The translations under genes were made by a program, and so were the position numbers. Source: Agaricus subrufescens (taxonomy: Eukaryota > Basidiomycota > Agaricomycetes > Agaricales > Agaricaceae). Taken from it: a stretch of 64,000 bases of DNA. Location of the stretch: NCBI GenBank assembly GCA_029945375.1, contig CM057057.1:5952001-6016000 (forward strand). Direction: 5' to 3'. Below the pieces are notes generated by a model. The model worked only from the letters and a program-made list of their open reading frames with translations, made no database searches and had not been told where the DNA came from. Position 1 is the first letter of the stretch, and the number at the start of each line of letters is the position of its first letter. Positions 33,344-43,144 of the stretch are shown here, piece after piece.

Positions 33344-34775
33344 TGCATTGCAGTGATCCTTTCCCCCATAGTTCTGTTAGCCCTTTCAGCTAGACCATTC
33401 TGCTGAGGCCTGTTGCAAGTAGAATGCCTCCTATCGATGCCACATTGCTCTGTGAAGGCCAGGAAGGCTTTAGACATGTATTCACCACCTTTATTGTCCT
33501 GTAGAGCACGCATTTTCACTCCTAGTTGGTTTTCAGCCCAAGATTTGTAGACTTTGAACGCTTCAAAGGCCTCTGACTTGCTTTTCAGCAGATATACAGC
33601 CCGGAAATGTGTTGCATCGTCTATAAACATGATCCAGTACTTGTAGCCTGAGTGGGAAGCGACTGGGAGTGGTCCATGAAGGTCTGAGTGCACCAGCTTG
33701 AGTGGAGATCGATTATGGCTGGTAGAGGAGGGGAAAGGAAGTGAATGCATCTTCCCAGCAAGGCAGGGCTCACATATGGGGTCAGGGGATGCTTTAGAGT
33801 CAATTTTGAGGCCTGTAACAAGCTCCTTGTTGACCATAGACCTCACGTCAGCATAATTGTGGTGAATAAAGTGACGATGCCATAGGGAGAGGTCACAGGG
33901 GAGGGTAGAGACCAAAAATGCGGTCTCGGAGGTGATAGTTGAGCCATCTAGCTCAGCAGACTTGTTGGGATGGATGGTGGCTGTGAAAAGCATTGTTCCC
34001 TTGCAGCAGAAGGCCATAGAACGAGCAGAAATTGTGATAATGAAATTCTTGTGCTGTGCAAGGTATAGACAAGACAGCAAGTTGCTTTGGAGAGCAGGAA
34101 CATGCAAGACTCTAGTAAACTCGACCGCTCTAGCCACTTTTCCGCTCAAAACTGGCTCAAAGACCACAGACCCCACTCCAGCAGAGTAAACCACTGAATT
34201 ATTGGCTAAGCGAATGGGAATGCGATGGGGGGAGCAGGATTTGAACCAATGCTTGTGGGGGGTCATATGAGAAGTGGCCCCTGTATCTGCAAGCCAGTGG
34301 AAGTCAGCATCGAGCTGCAGAGGGGCAGAGAGCAAAGGGGAAGAGGTAGGGGAGGGAGCACTTGCATTTCCAGCAAATTCTCGCACTCTCTGCGCTTTTT
34401 CAGCACCAGGAGTTGAGCTAGAGCTTCCGGAAGTGGTGGGGGAGTCACTGGAGCTGTCCTGGGCCTTGTTGGCCTTGTTTCCTCGAGTTCTGGGCTTCTG
34501 AGCGTCCTCCTGGGCGCGTTTCTTCGCCTTTTTGAATGTCCAGCAGTTAGCCACCTTGTGACCAGCCCTCCCACAGAAATCGCAGGTCTCCGACGCATTT
34601 TTGAAGCCAGAACGTGCTGCCAGAGCCTGGGAGCCTCCCAAGGTGTCCTGAGCACGTTTCCTTCGCTGGATATCCTCTGTAACAAAGGCCTGATGGATGG
34701 TGGTCTTGTCCAGCTTGCCCATAAGCAGGAGAGACGATGTGAAGGCCAAAAACTCGTCCAGGAGTGCCCTAATGA
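33344..34775 (-). pseudogene. Copia D1 gag-integrase fragment
   Basis: The minus-strand frame reads from RALLDEFLAFTSS (late Gag) through the CCHC knuckle CDFCGRAGHKVANC, protease DTGATSHM, and integrase (HHNYADVR zinc-binding part, DDATHFRAVYLL, DNKGGEYM, NGLAERANRTMGERI). The frame is intact over more than 470 codons. It is ended by LINE 1 at 33343 and starts abruptly at 34775 next to a retroposon tail; upstream Gag is missing. The integrase core has the D and E positions one expects, although the loss of RT makes the copy dead. Confidence 0.85.
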
Positions 34776-34896
34776 ACCTGTTATGGCAGCCATTTCATAG
34801 TGGTATGGTACTTACGATCCATTTGTATTTGAGAGCCACTGTGAATAAAGGTCAACCGGGAGGTCCCATTGATTACAAAAAAAAAAAAAAAAAAAA
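34776..34896 (+). mobile_element. 3' tail of a noncoding LINE-family retroposon
   Basis: Sequence from CCTGTTATGGCAGCC to CCATTGATTAC plus about 20 A matches the 3' end of the element at 37359-38692 (reverse strand). Its two flanks are different parts of copia, not a duplicated target, so a rearrangement has occurred here. Confidence 0.7.
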
Positions 34897-35490
34897 GAGG
34901 GGAAAGGAAGTGAATGCATCTTCCCAGCAAGGCAGGGCTCACATATGGGGTCAGGGGACACTTTAGAGTCAATTTTGAGGCCTGTAACAAGCTCCTTGTT
35001 CACCATAGACCTCACATCAGCATAATTATGGTGAATAAAGTGACGATGCCATAGTGAGAGGTCACAGGGGAGTGTAGAGACCGAAAAAGCGGCCTCCGAG
35101 GTAAGAGTTGAGCCATCTAGCTCAGCAGAGTTGTTAGGGTGGATTGTAGCGGTGAAAAGCGTCATCCCCTTGCAGCAGAAGGCCATAGAACGAGCAGAAA
35201 TGGTGATAATAAAGTTCTTGTGCTGTGCAAGATATAGACAAGACAGCAAGTTGCTCTGGAGAGCAGGAACATGCAAAACTCTAGTAAACTCGACTGCTCT
35301 AGCCACCTTTCCGCTCAAAACTGGCTCAAAGACCACAGACCCCACCCCAGCAGAGTAAACAACTGAATTATCAGCTAAGCGAATGGGAATGCGATGGGAG
35401 GAGTAGGATTTGAACCAATGCTTGTGGGGGGTCATATGAGAAGTGGCCCCTGTATCTGCAAGCCAGTGGAAGTCAGCATCGAGCTGCAGA
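34897..35490 (-). pseudogene. Copia D2 protease-integrase fragment
   Basis: Minus-strand sequence from QLDADFHWLADTGATSH through SLPFPS. It is bounded by the 3' LTR of copia B at 35491 (copia B inserted here, after the Gln-Leu codons of Gag) and by the retroposon tail at 34896. No frameshift is seen. Confidence 0.8.
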
Positions 35491-36190
35491 TGTTGGAACG
35501 AGAACGTAGAGTTTGCAGTGGCAATCCTAACGACGCTAGTATCGAGCAGATCGGATAAGAATTGAGCTAGTATTAGCACAGTTAATCTGTGGACAAGTCT
35601 AAGAAGCTATGTCCGTGATCGACACCGCCGGCCTTCAAGCTGGTGTATCCAGGGTATTAAGTTAAGTGTGATGTTAAGCTGAGCTACGGCTCGCGTCAGG
35701 CATTTCTTCTTTCACCCCATTATCTTTTTCTTTTTCATTTTGATATGTTTTTCTTTTTCTCATCGAGCGCTTGACCACGTCGCGCAGGATACGGTTTCTC
35801 CCCCACCCATGTATAGTTTGACTCCATGTAGCAGATTGGTGGCCGCTTCGGAAACGCGTTATGGCATCCAGTTCTTGTACATGTGCATTTTAGTATTCGC
35901 ATTATGTAGTAGCATACTTGAATAAAGGTCCACCGGAAGGTGCCATTGATTACAAAAAAAAAAAAAAAAAAAAAAAAAAGTCTAAGAAGCTATAACAACA
36001 ATACAAAGAGATTGCTCACCTGTGGACAACTCTAAGAAGCTAAAGACTTCTAAGTCGTCCACAGGCAAGTTCAACATGCGCTGACTAATCTATCACGTGA
36101 GCGGAACCGTCCGCTGTACTCTAAGTCGAGATATACACAAAACAAATTGTCCAGTCACTCTAATAACTGAATGCTTGGGGCATTCTAACA
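35491..36190 (-). repeat. Copia B 3' LTR with nested retroposon
   Basis: Removing 35611-35979 and one target copy leaves exactly 317 bp, the family LTR length. Read on the minus strand it starts TGTTAGAATG at 36190 and ends TTCCAACA at 35491. Confidence 0.9.
35611..35979 (+). mobile_element. 5'-truncated retroposon, 369 bp, poly(A)
   Basis: Flanked by GTCTAAGAAGCTAT (35597-35610 and 35980-35993). Contains the shared 3' module: TCGAGCGCTTGACC then GGATACG, ACGCGTTATGGCATCC, and GAATAAA with CCATTGATTAC before about 25 A. No reading frame; it is the 3' UTR of a LINE or ORF1-only element. Confidence 0.85.
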
Positions 36191-36211
36191 CACCCCCTTG
36201 ATCCAAGCAGT

Positions 36212-37358
36212 CTAGTGTCCAAGTCCCAATAGCGGGACAGCAAAATCAATCACCTTTGGTGCCACAGCCTTGGTCAGAATGTCTGCCACTTGCTGATCAG
36301 TAGAAACATAGAGTGGATCAATGATTCCTTCTTCTACAGCCTCTCGGAGCCAGTAGAACTGAAGATCCAGGTGTTTCATGCGCCCGTGGTGTTCAGGATT
36401 CTTTGCCACACTGATTCCAGACTTGTTATCAACAAATAAAGTTGAAGCAAGTGTCTGGGGGTAGCCAAACTCGCTGAGAATGTTCCTGGTCCACTTGATC
36501 TCCTTTCCAGCCTCAACAGCAGCCACAAACTCAGCCTCAGTGCTCGAGAGAGTCACAAAGGGCTGACGCTTTGAGGACCAGCCCACAGCAGCACCAGAGA
36601 CAATGGTCACATATCCACCTGTAGCTTGACCTGTGGCCTTGCAGCCGCCGTGAGAGGCATCGGAATAGGTGGTAAACAGTTCCCCAGAGTCACCACCTCT
36701 GTAGACAAGCTGGTAGTGCAGGGTGCCCTTCAAATAGCAAAGTAAATGCTTCACTGCAAGCCAGTGGGCAGGAGCTGGGTTATGATTGAATCTCCCGAGA
36801 TAGGAGACAGCATAGGCAATGTCAGGACGAGTCATGGTGGCGAGATACTGCAGGGCACCTACAGCAGAGAGATAAGGAACTGACTTCATCTCAGCTTGCT
36901 CCTCGAGAGAGGGCACAATGTTGGAGAGCTCAGAGCCAGGTGGAAGTGGGGTGGAAAGGGAGTTGGAATCATCCATATGGAATTGTTCTAGCAGCTCCTT
37001 GATGTAGTGCTCTTGTGAGAGCGAAATGGTGCACTTAGAACAGTCCTGCTTCACCTGAATACCTAGTAGCAGAGTGGTAGACCCGAGATCTCGCAGTTTG
37101 AAGTGCCTAGACAGCTCAGAGACAGTAGCAGAGACAGCAGAATCGCTTTTAGACACCAGAGTGATATCATCAATGAAGACAGGCACTATGACCTTGATGT
37201 CTCCCTTGGAATAAATGTAGATAGAGTTGTCGGAGTGAAGTCTGGAGTAGCCAATACCCTCTAGGACACTTCTGAGCTTCTTGCTCCATTGTCTGGCAGC
37301 CTGCTTAAGGCCATAGAGCGATTTTTGGAGCCTGAAGACCATATTAGGTCCCCCAGTG
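36212..37358 (-). pseudogene. Copia B reverse transcriptase/RNase H (C-terminal part)
   Basis: Minus-strand frame begins at MVFRLQKSLYGLKQAARQW, has the RT active site as VFIDDITLVSKSD, and the RNase H motifs TYSDASHGG, SSTEAEFVA and VDNKSGI, ending GLGH then stop at 36212. The catalytic FIDD is intact here, unlike copia A. A polypurine-like AAGGGGGTG precedes the LTR. Upstream pol continues beyond the inserted 37359-38692. Confidence 0.9.
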
Positions 37359-38692
37359 TTTTTTTTTTTTTTTTTTGTAATCAATGGGACCTCCCAGTCG
37401 ACCTTTATTCACAGTGGCTCTCGAATACAAATGGATCGTAAGTATCATACCACTACAAAATGGCTGCCATAACGCGTTGCCTTATAGGGGCCCCCAGACC
37501 CATACCTCTTCAGCCTAAGGCTAGGAGGGAAAGAAATGTATCTGCGTGACTAGGTCAAGCGCTCGAAGAATAATCGCTTTTTTTTACACCTACATTTTCT
37601 AAATTTTCAATCGCGAGGTCGCAGTCGGGCGAGCGCAATGCTCAAGCCCTAGCGTAATGATGGACCCATGAACAGTGAGTGAGGGACTATTTCAGCCACA
37701 TGCCACCCAAGTCACAAGCCCGGAGAGCCGGCATGGTGACCAGCGGTGCGCCAATCGGAATCGACGCTGATGTTGTAGGCCGCAAAAGGCGTAACCTACA
37801 GAGATACCCTTGGGAGGGCGGTGGACGCTGCTTTGACGATGAGCGGCGGAACAATGATGCCCGAAGGTGGGAGGAAGGAATGTTGGGGCAGCTGGGTGCC
37901 TAGAACGAATGGTGTGAGCCGGATTCTAGAGTCGCCGGGGCCGGTCAGAGACAGAACGGAAAAGCCGGGGGGGGATTGGGCTTTCCAAATGGTGGGCCAG
38001 TAGACCCGGAGCGTGAGGTCACGTCACAGAGTGACGCAACCACTTGGTGCCAGCCAAAAATAGCCAGCCAATGGTGGCCAGACCCAGGGTAGGATCCAGC
38101 CGGGGAGAGGGGAGGGGAGCCACGCACAAGTGCGCAGCAGGATGGTGGCCGCCAGAAAGATGACAACTGGGGGGGATCGAGCAGCGCGATGCCACTGAAA
38201 AATGGTGCACAGTGGGAGGGTCTCTTGAAGACACCGCAGCCCAGTGCGGAAGGGGATCGGACCGCCCGATGAGGAGGGACGGCAAAACTTAGACGTGGTC
38301 ATATCCGACGTCCGTTGAGGGAAGGGAAAGTGGGCGCTGTGAGCGGCGCCGACGCGGTGGTGTCCAGAGGGCTTTGGCCAGTCCAGACGAGGGGGTGCGC
38401 CCGCTAAAGAGACAAGCGCAAGGGTGGAACAAAGAGATTTCGTTCCGGGGGGTCAAGCAGTAGGGGAGTAATATACCCCAGTCTGCCCAACGGTGGCCAC
38501 TACGACATCCAAACAATAGCACAGATAGCGGCCGTGCTATTCAACGTGAGCTCTGGGATTTCAGCAGGGAGTAACACCCCGCCTACTCAGCTCCTTGTCT
38601 GATTTCGCCAGGGAGTGGCACCCCAGCTACTAAGGTGGACGCCCCACCTATCCCAAAAGGGAAGGTGGTGGTTAGAGGTCAAGAAGGGAATG
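37359..38692 (-). mobile_element. Full-length noncoding LINE-family retroposon (NC1), 1.33 kb
   Basis: Target duplication ATTAGGTCCCCCAGTG (37343-37358 and 38693-38708). On the minus strand it starts with CCCTTCTTGACCTCTAACCACC, the family head, and ends with GAATAAAGG, CCATTGATTAC and poly(A) (T run 37359-37376). Frames present do not correspond to those of its relative at 56015-57442, so it appears noncoding. It includes a tract with CTCTGGACACCACCGCG that is duplicated in the relative. Confidence 0.85.
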
Positions 38693-39996
38693 ATTAGGTC
38701 CCCCAGTGTGGTAGCCTTCTGGTTGTCTCATGTAGATCTCCTCTTCGAGTTCCCCATAGGTAAAGGCAGAAGAGATGTCAATGGAGTGCATTTTGAAGCC
38801 TTCTCTTGCAGCTAAGGCTACAATGAGGTGCAGGGAGGCAGGGCGGAATGTAGGAGCAAAAACCTCGGTGTAATCGAAGCCAGGATGCTGTGAGAAGCCC
38901 TTAGCAACAAGGCGAGCCCAGTAGTGCTCAATTGAGCCATCGGCATGCCTTTTAACCTTGAATACCCATCCAGAGTTGACTACCTTCTTTCCAGGAGGCA
39001 AATCAACGAGTTCCCAGGTCCTGTTGGCCTCCAGATTGAAAATCTCGGTGTTACAAGCATCCTGCCAGTGAGAGCGGTCAGGGGACTGCATAGCCAGCCT
39101 GTAGGAGCGAGGATCCGCATTAGAAACCGCTCCAGCAAACTCTACATCACAGAAGTCACTGTCAACCAAAAAAGCGGCCTCCTCTTCTAGTTCTGGGTTG
39201 TCTCCAGGTAGGTCGATGTTTTTAACCCTCCACCACTCACCAGGGGGTCGTCTAACTCGATTGGTGCGCCTAGGGACTCGTGGAGGCTCAGCAGGCACAG
39301 GAGCAGTCGGAGGAGTGACAGGGAGCGGTGCAGGAGGTTGTGGAGGCGTTCTAGGTAGAGAGGGAGCAACAGGAGATGCAGGAGTGATCACAGGAGGTGC
39401 AGGAGCGATCACAGGAGCTTCAGGAGCATTCTGAGGTACTTTAGGCTCTTCAGGAGGAATATCACTTGCAGGAGTCATGCTAGGCGGCGGAGACGGTGCA
39501 GGGAGAGGCCTGATACCACCCCCTTCATCCTGGAGAGGTGGGAAGTCGAAATGCGACGAGGGGAGCGCTGGAGAAGGCTCTGAAGCGATAGGAGTCTCAG
39601 GAGAGCTGGGAGGGCCAGCAAATGAAGAGATAGCATCGAGTTGGGCTCTAGAAGTGCCAGGGAAGTACCTTTCATCGAATTCTGCCCTTTCAGAGATGAT
39701 TGAACGCTTGGTGAATGGGTTATAGAACTTCCAGCCCTTGTAGCCAGTGGGATAGCCTATGAAAACGCATTTTTCATAGTGAGGCTGAAGAGAATCACGT
39801 TTATCTTGCTGTATATGCACATAGGCAGTGCACCCCCATACTCGGAGGTGGGAGACGTCGGGTTTTCACTTGTAGAACGCTTGGAAGGGTGTAGAACCAG
39901 GGAGAGACGACGTAGGAAGCCTATTCCACACATGCACCATAGAAGAGATGCATTCACCCCAGAAACTCGGGGGCAATTTCGACTCAGAGAGCATTG
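38693..39996 (-). pseudogene. Copia B integrase C-terminus to reverse transcriptase
   Basis: Minus-strand translation from LSESKLPPSFWGE-type sequence at 39990 through HIQQDKRDSLQPHYEKCVFIGY and the GKR-like linker rich in Pro/Ser, then RT start (WVFKVKRHADGSIEHY, FSQHPGFDYTEVFAPT, FTYGELEEEIYM). One frameshift lies near 39865. Continues into 37358 once NC1 is removed. Confidence 0.85.
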
Positions 39997-40034
39997 CAGT
40001 GTGTTAGGATGGAAAAGTGACCACACCAGGGTTT

Positions 40035-42361
40035 CACTTTGCTTCTTGACCTCTTACCACTACCTTCCTGTTTTGGAAGCCTCAGTGCTAGAGCTGTACT
40101 AGGAGCAATATACGTTCTACGCTATGGATACTCGACCCGACTTCGACGATGGAGGCTGGGAGAGCAGCGACGATGAGAACTTGCCCCCCGATTTGCGTGC
40201 GATGAAGGAGGCAATGGAAGTAGAGGTGTTTGGGCTGCCGCCCAAGACACCGAAGGCGAGCCGAGCTGAAAAGCTTCGCTCACAACTGAAGATGAAGGGA
40301 AAGGCTGGTGGTTCTGGCTTTTTCTCTTCTCCCGACCCCCCTGTCACTCCGACACCAGGCCCTTCGCAAGCTGCGACGACGACCCCATTGTCGTATGCGA
40401 CTCAGAGCCCAAAAACACCATTTGGTCTGCCAAGGCCCCCTGCGGCGACCTCTTCTCCTGTCCCCTCTCCGCTGGTTGGACGCTCTGCGCGTCGAGCCCA
40501 CAATTCCCTCGCCGAGCAGCTCAAGGAGGCCGTCAACGCCGCCAAGCAAGCTGGCCCCACCGAGAAGTTTGATTCGCTCGCGGACGAGCTTCTTCGCTCA
40601 CTCTGGACCATTCTCAAGGCTCCCAATCTCTCCCAGCGTGAGTTCATGGGCATGGGCGGCTTCGCGCCGTTTGATGTTCAACTCGCGCAGACTATCGCAT
40701 CCGCTGGCCCCCCTCCTGAGGTCCCCACTCCCACCTTGGTCCCAGCCACGCCCCCTCCTCCCTCGGCCACGCCCCCTCCCCCCTCGGCCACACCTACACC
40801 ACGCCCTCGGTCTCCTATGGCCGAGGCCGAGGCTGACGCGGCCAAAACTACTAAGCGGCCCAAGGTAAGCCACCCGGCCCCACCTCCTAAACCCGCGGCT
40901 TCTAGAAGTCATGCTCCGGCTGCACCCGCAGCTGCTGCGGCACCTTCTAAAGCCAAGAAACAGGTTAAGTTCACACTCCCCTCCTCCCCCTCTGCGCCAG
41001 CTCCCGCCTCCGCCCCCGCTGTCTCCGTCAAGCGCCCCTCCAAGCGCAAGGCTAAAGGCAAGCATACCGACCACGGACTCTCCTGCTGTGGAGTCCGCAT
41101 CATTCCCCTGGCCGGAATTACAGTCTGTGCCACCGATGTCACCCCGGCTATTATAGCCGAAATCAATGCCCACCTAAAGTCCGACCTCAAGTCGGCTTTC
41201 TTGGTGGAACACGCCATCGACATCAAGACCGGCCTTTTCTTAGCCGGCAACCATGTCCCTTCAGCTCCCGAGGGCAACTGTGTTCTCAAACACGTTCGCC
41301 GTCTCATCACCGTCCCCGGGATTATCCCAATCACCACCGCCCCCGTCACATCAATATCTTATCTCAAGATTATCGATGTTCCACTCATCCCCGCTGAGTC
41401 CCGCACTTGGCTCACATCTCAATGCGCCGCCCTCCAGGCGGCTCTCGCCATCTCCCCTGTTGGCCAGCAACTCGCCCGCCACATCGCTCATGCCCCGCGC
41501 TTCATGCGCACTTCCCGCCATGCTGACACTTGTGTCGCGTGGATCGACATCACAGACGCAGTTTCTGGTAGCAATGCCAGGAACTTTATTGGTAAGCAGG
41601 TCCTGATTGGAGGACGCAATTGTCAGATCCGGGGCGCTGCCCCTCGGCCCGGTTCCGCCCTGTGCACTCGTTGCCAGCGGTGGGGCCACCACTCTAACGT
41701 CTGCCGTGCTAAAGGTATTCGTTGCGCTCACTGCGGTGGTCCGCATTCTGCGGACAACCACGACTCCTCATGCGCCGCATCCCACGTTGACGCCGCCATC
41801 CACCACTGCGTCAACTGTTCCGCAGCTAAGAAGAAGAAGAAGACGCACTCCAGCATGGACACTTCGTGTCCGTTCTGGGAACATCGGTTCGATCGCAACT
41901 GGCTCAAGCGCCAGTTCCCATCGAACAAGTAGGACTTTTCGCCGGGTCTTTCGGGGCAATGGCGCGCTGCCATCCCATTATCTTTTCATTCATTCACTTC
42001 TTTTCCTATATCGACAATTGTTTTGTGTATGAATACCGCTGCCAACGCGGCGCTCCAAGTCAGTTCGAACCGGAGAGGGTCTGTTTCAGGCGCTGTCCCG
42101 CCTTGAAGGTTTGGACACTTATTATTTCGATTTTATATGTTTGTTTTTCTTTTCTCCTCGAGCGCTTGACCACGTCGCGCAGGATACATTTCTTCCGCCA
42201 CCATTGTATAGCTTGACTCCATGTACCGAACTTGTGGCCCGGTTTTGGATATGTGTTATGACATCCGTTTCTTAGTAGTATGCTTGGATTTGCAACCTTG
42301 TAGTAGCTACTCTGAATAAAGGCCGGCCGGCAGGCCCCATTGATTACAAAAAAAAAAAAAA
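40035..42361 (+). mobile_element. Full-length ORF1-only LINE-type retroposon 1
   Basis: Target duplication ACCACACCAGGGTTT (40020-40034, 42362-42376). Starts CACTTTGCTTCTTGACC, the family head, has one long ORF and a 0.4-kb 3' UTR with TCGAGCGCTTGACC, GGATACA and a GGCCGGCCGGCAGGCC hairpin, then CCATTGATTAC and poly(A). There is no endonuclease or RT frame anywhere, and the length between head and tail leaves no room for one. Confidence 0.9.
40124..41932 (+). CDS. ORF1 (Gag-like RNA-binding protein), 602 aa
   Basis: Intact frame from MDTRPDFDDGGWESSDDE to FPSNK. N-terminal third acidic then Ser/Pro-rich; a helical patch around LADELLRSLWTILKAPN; a Pro/Ala-rich basic middle with NLS-like SVKRPSKRKAKGKH; a folded region from SCCGVRIIPLAG to about residue 480; and C-terminal zinc clusters CTRCQRWGHHSNVC (CCHC) and CAHCGGPHSADNH, plus a final CPFWEHRFDRNWL. 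The last residues are conserved in both ORF1-only copies and the truncated one at 55.2 kb. It would package the element RNA; reverse transcriptase must be supplied by another element. Intact frame suggests recent or selected activity. Confidence 0.85.
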   Translation: MDTRPDFDDGGWESSDDENLPPDLRAMKEAMEVEVFGLPPKTPKASRAEKLRSQLKMKGKAGGSGFFSSPDPPVTPTPGPSQAATTTPLSYATQSPKTPFGLPRPPAATSSPVPSPLVGRSARRAHNSLAEQLKEAVNAAKQAGPTEKFDSLADELLRSLWTILKAPNLSQREFMGMGGFAPFDVQLAQTIASAGPPPEVPTPTLVPATPPPPSATPPPPSATPTPRPRSPMAEAEADAAKTTKRPKVSHPAPPPKPAASRSHAPAAPAAAAAPSKAKKQVKFTLPSSPSAPAPASAPAVSVKRPSKRKAKGKHTDHGLSCCGVRIIPLAGITVCATDVTPAIIAEINAHLKSDLKSAFLVEHAIDIKTGLFLAGNHVPSAPEGNCVLKHVRRLITVPGIIPITTAPVTSISYLKIIDVPLIPAESRTWLTSQCAALQAALAISPVGQQLARHIAHAPRFMRTSRHADTCVAWIDITDAVSGSNARNFIGKQVLIGGRNCQIRGAAPRPGSALCTRCQRWGHHSNVCRAKGIRCAHCGGPHSADNHDSSCAASHVDAAIHHCVNCSAAKKKKKTHSSMDTSCPFWEHRFDRNWLKRQFPSNK

Positions 42362-42432
42362 ACCACACCAGGGTTTGAACCTGGGACCACCCCAATTGCA
42401 CCAGGGAGCTCTAACCACTGAGCTACATGGTC
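42361..42432 (-). tRNA. tRNA-like gene, anticodon GCA, split at 3' end
   Basis: Read from 42432 down: acceptor GACCATG, D arm GCTCAGTGGTTAGAGC (good A box), anticodon stem CCCTG/TGGGG with loop GTGCAAT (anticodon GCA, T33 present), five-base variable loop, T arm CCAGG-TTCAAAC-CCTGG (good B box) and TGTGGTT. At the unsplit copy of the 3' end (40013-40034) the acceptor reads TGTGGTC and is followed by A and CTTTT, a possible Pol III terminator. A full cloverleaf forms with a few G-U pairs. The retroposon at 40035-42361 inserted inside the T arm (its 15-bp duplication ACCACACCAGGGTTT covers it), so the sequence is now split, with an almost complete copy on this side. Formally Cys by anticodon, but it may be a tRNA-derived pseudogene. 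Confidence 0.7.
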
Positions 42433-42597
42433 TTGGTATTATAGGAGCTAGGATATTATATATATGTACCCTAGGCCTAGAGTTGGAACTCACTACTGCA
42501 GGCCCACTCCAGGGGCTGGGGCACTAGGCAGTTTCTTGTGAGAACTCAGAGCTCCAAAGCTGTCAGATGACTTGACCTGTCATCACCTGACACAGTG

Positions 42598-42850
42598 ATC
42601 CTTTCCCCCATAGTTCTGTTAGCCCTTTCAGCTAGACCATTCTGCTGAGGCCTGTTGCGAGTAGAATGCCTCCTGTTGATGCCACACTGCTCTGTGAAGG
42701 CTAGGAAGGCTTCAGACATGTATTCACCGCCTTTATCGTCCTGTAGAGCACGCATTTTCACTCCTAGTTGGTTTTCAGCCCAAGATTTGTAGATTTTGAA
42801 CGCTTCAAAGGCCTCTGACTTGCTTTTCAGCAGATATACAGCCTGGAAAC
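42598..42850 (-). pseudogene. Copia B integrase segment
   Basis: Minus-strand frame AVYLLKSKSEAFEAFKIYKSW, GVKMRALQDDKGGEYM and NGLAERANRTMGERIT. The DKGGE and following residues belong to the DDE catalytic core. It is bounded by a solo LTR (42851) and the tRNA-bearing element (42592). Confidence 0.85.
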
Positions 42851-43124
42851 TGTTAGACTGCCCCAACAGTCTTGTATATGGACTTAGAGATGGTACGACT
42901 TTCTGATCATGTGATATATTAGTAAGCACATGTTGAACTTGTCTGTGAACGCTCTAGAAGCCCTTAGCTTCTTAGACTTGTTCACAGGTGAGTATAGAGT
43001 TCTGTATATTCATAGATAGCTTCTTAGACTTGTTCACAGGATTGCTCAATCAATTCTTATCCGATTCACTTGTGACTACCACTGTTAGAACCGTCTCCGC
43101 ACGCGCTACATTCTACGTCCGACA
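42851..43124 (+). mobile_element. Solo LTR of a related copia family, 274 bp
   Basis: Starts TGTTAGACTGCCCC, ends GTCCGACA, and is flanked by GAAAC (42846-42850 and 43125-43129). It shares AGCTTCTTAGACTTGTTCACAG, written here in part as a resemblance, and general layout with the 317-bp copia LTRs but is clearly diverged, so it marks a second copia family. Confidence 0.85.
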
Positions 43125-43144
43125 GAAACGTGTCGCGTCGTCTA

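Larger units (their letters stand above)
40002..42592. mobile_element. Small LTR-like element carrying a tRNA gene (split)
   Basis: About 250 bp once the retroposon 40035-42361 is removed. Ends are TGTTAGG (40002) and CCTGACA (42586-42592), TG...CA inverted ends, and the target duplication is CAGTG (39997-40001 and 42593-42597), as for LTR retrotransposon insertion. It contains a TATA-like run (ATTATATATATATG near 42453) and, on the minus strand, a complete tRNA-like gene. No coding frame. Best read as a solo LTR of a small non-autonomous retrotransposon (TRIM-like); a MITE is the alternative. Confidence 0.7.

Noticed and set aside
40598..41349. Antisense frames of 146-191 codons over ORF1
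   Set aside because: Shadows of the Pro/Ala-rich coding strand, Gly/Arg-rich in translation, and not kept in the second ORF1 copy.
42361..42432. Ordinary chromosomal tRNA-Cys gene
   Set aside because: It lies within an element with its own 5-bp target duplication inside copia B, so it is mobile DNA rather than a resident gene.
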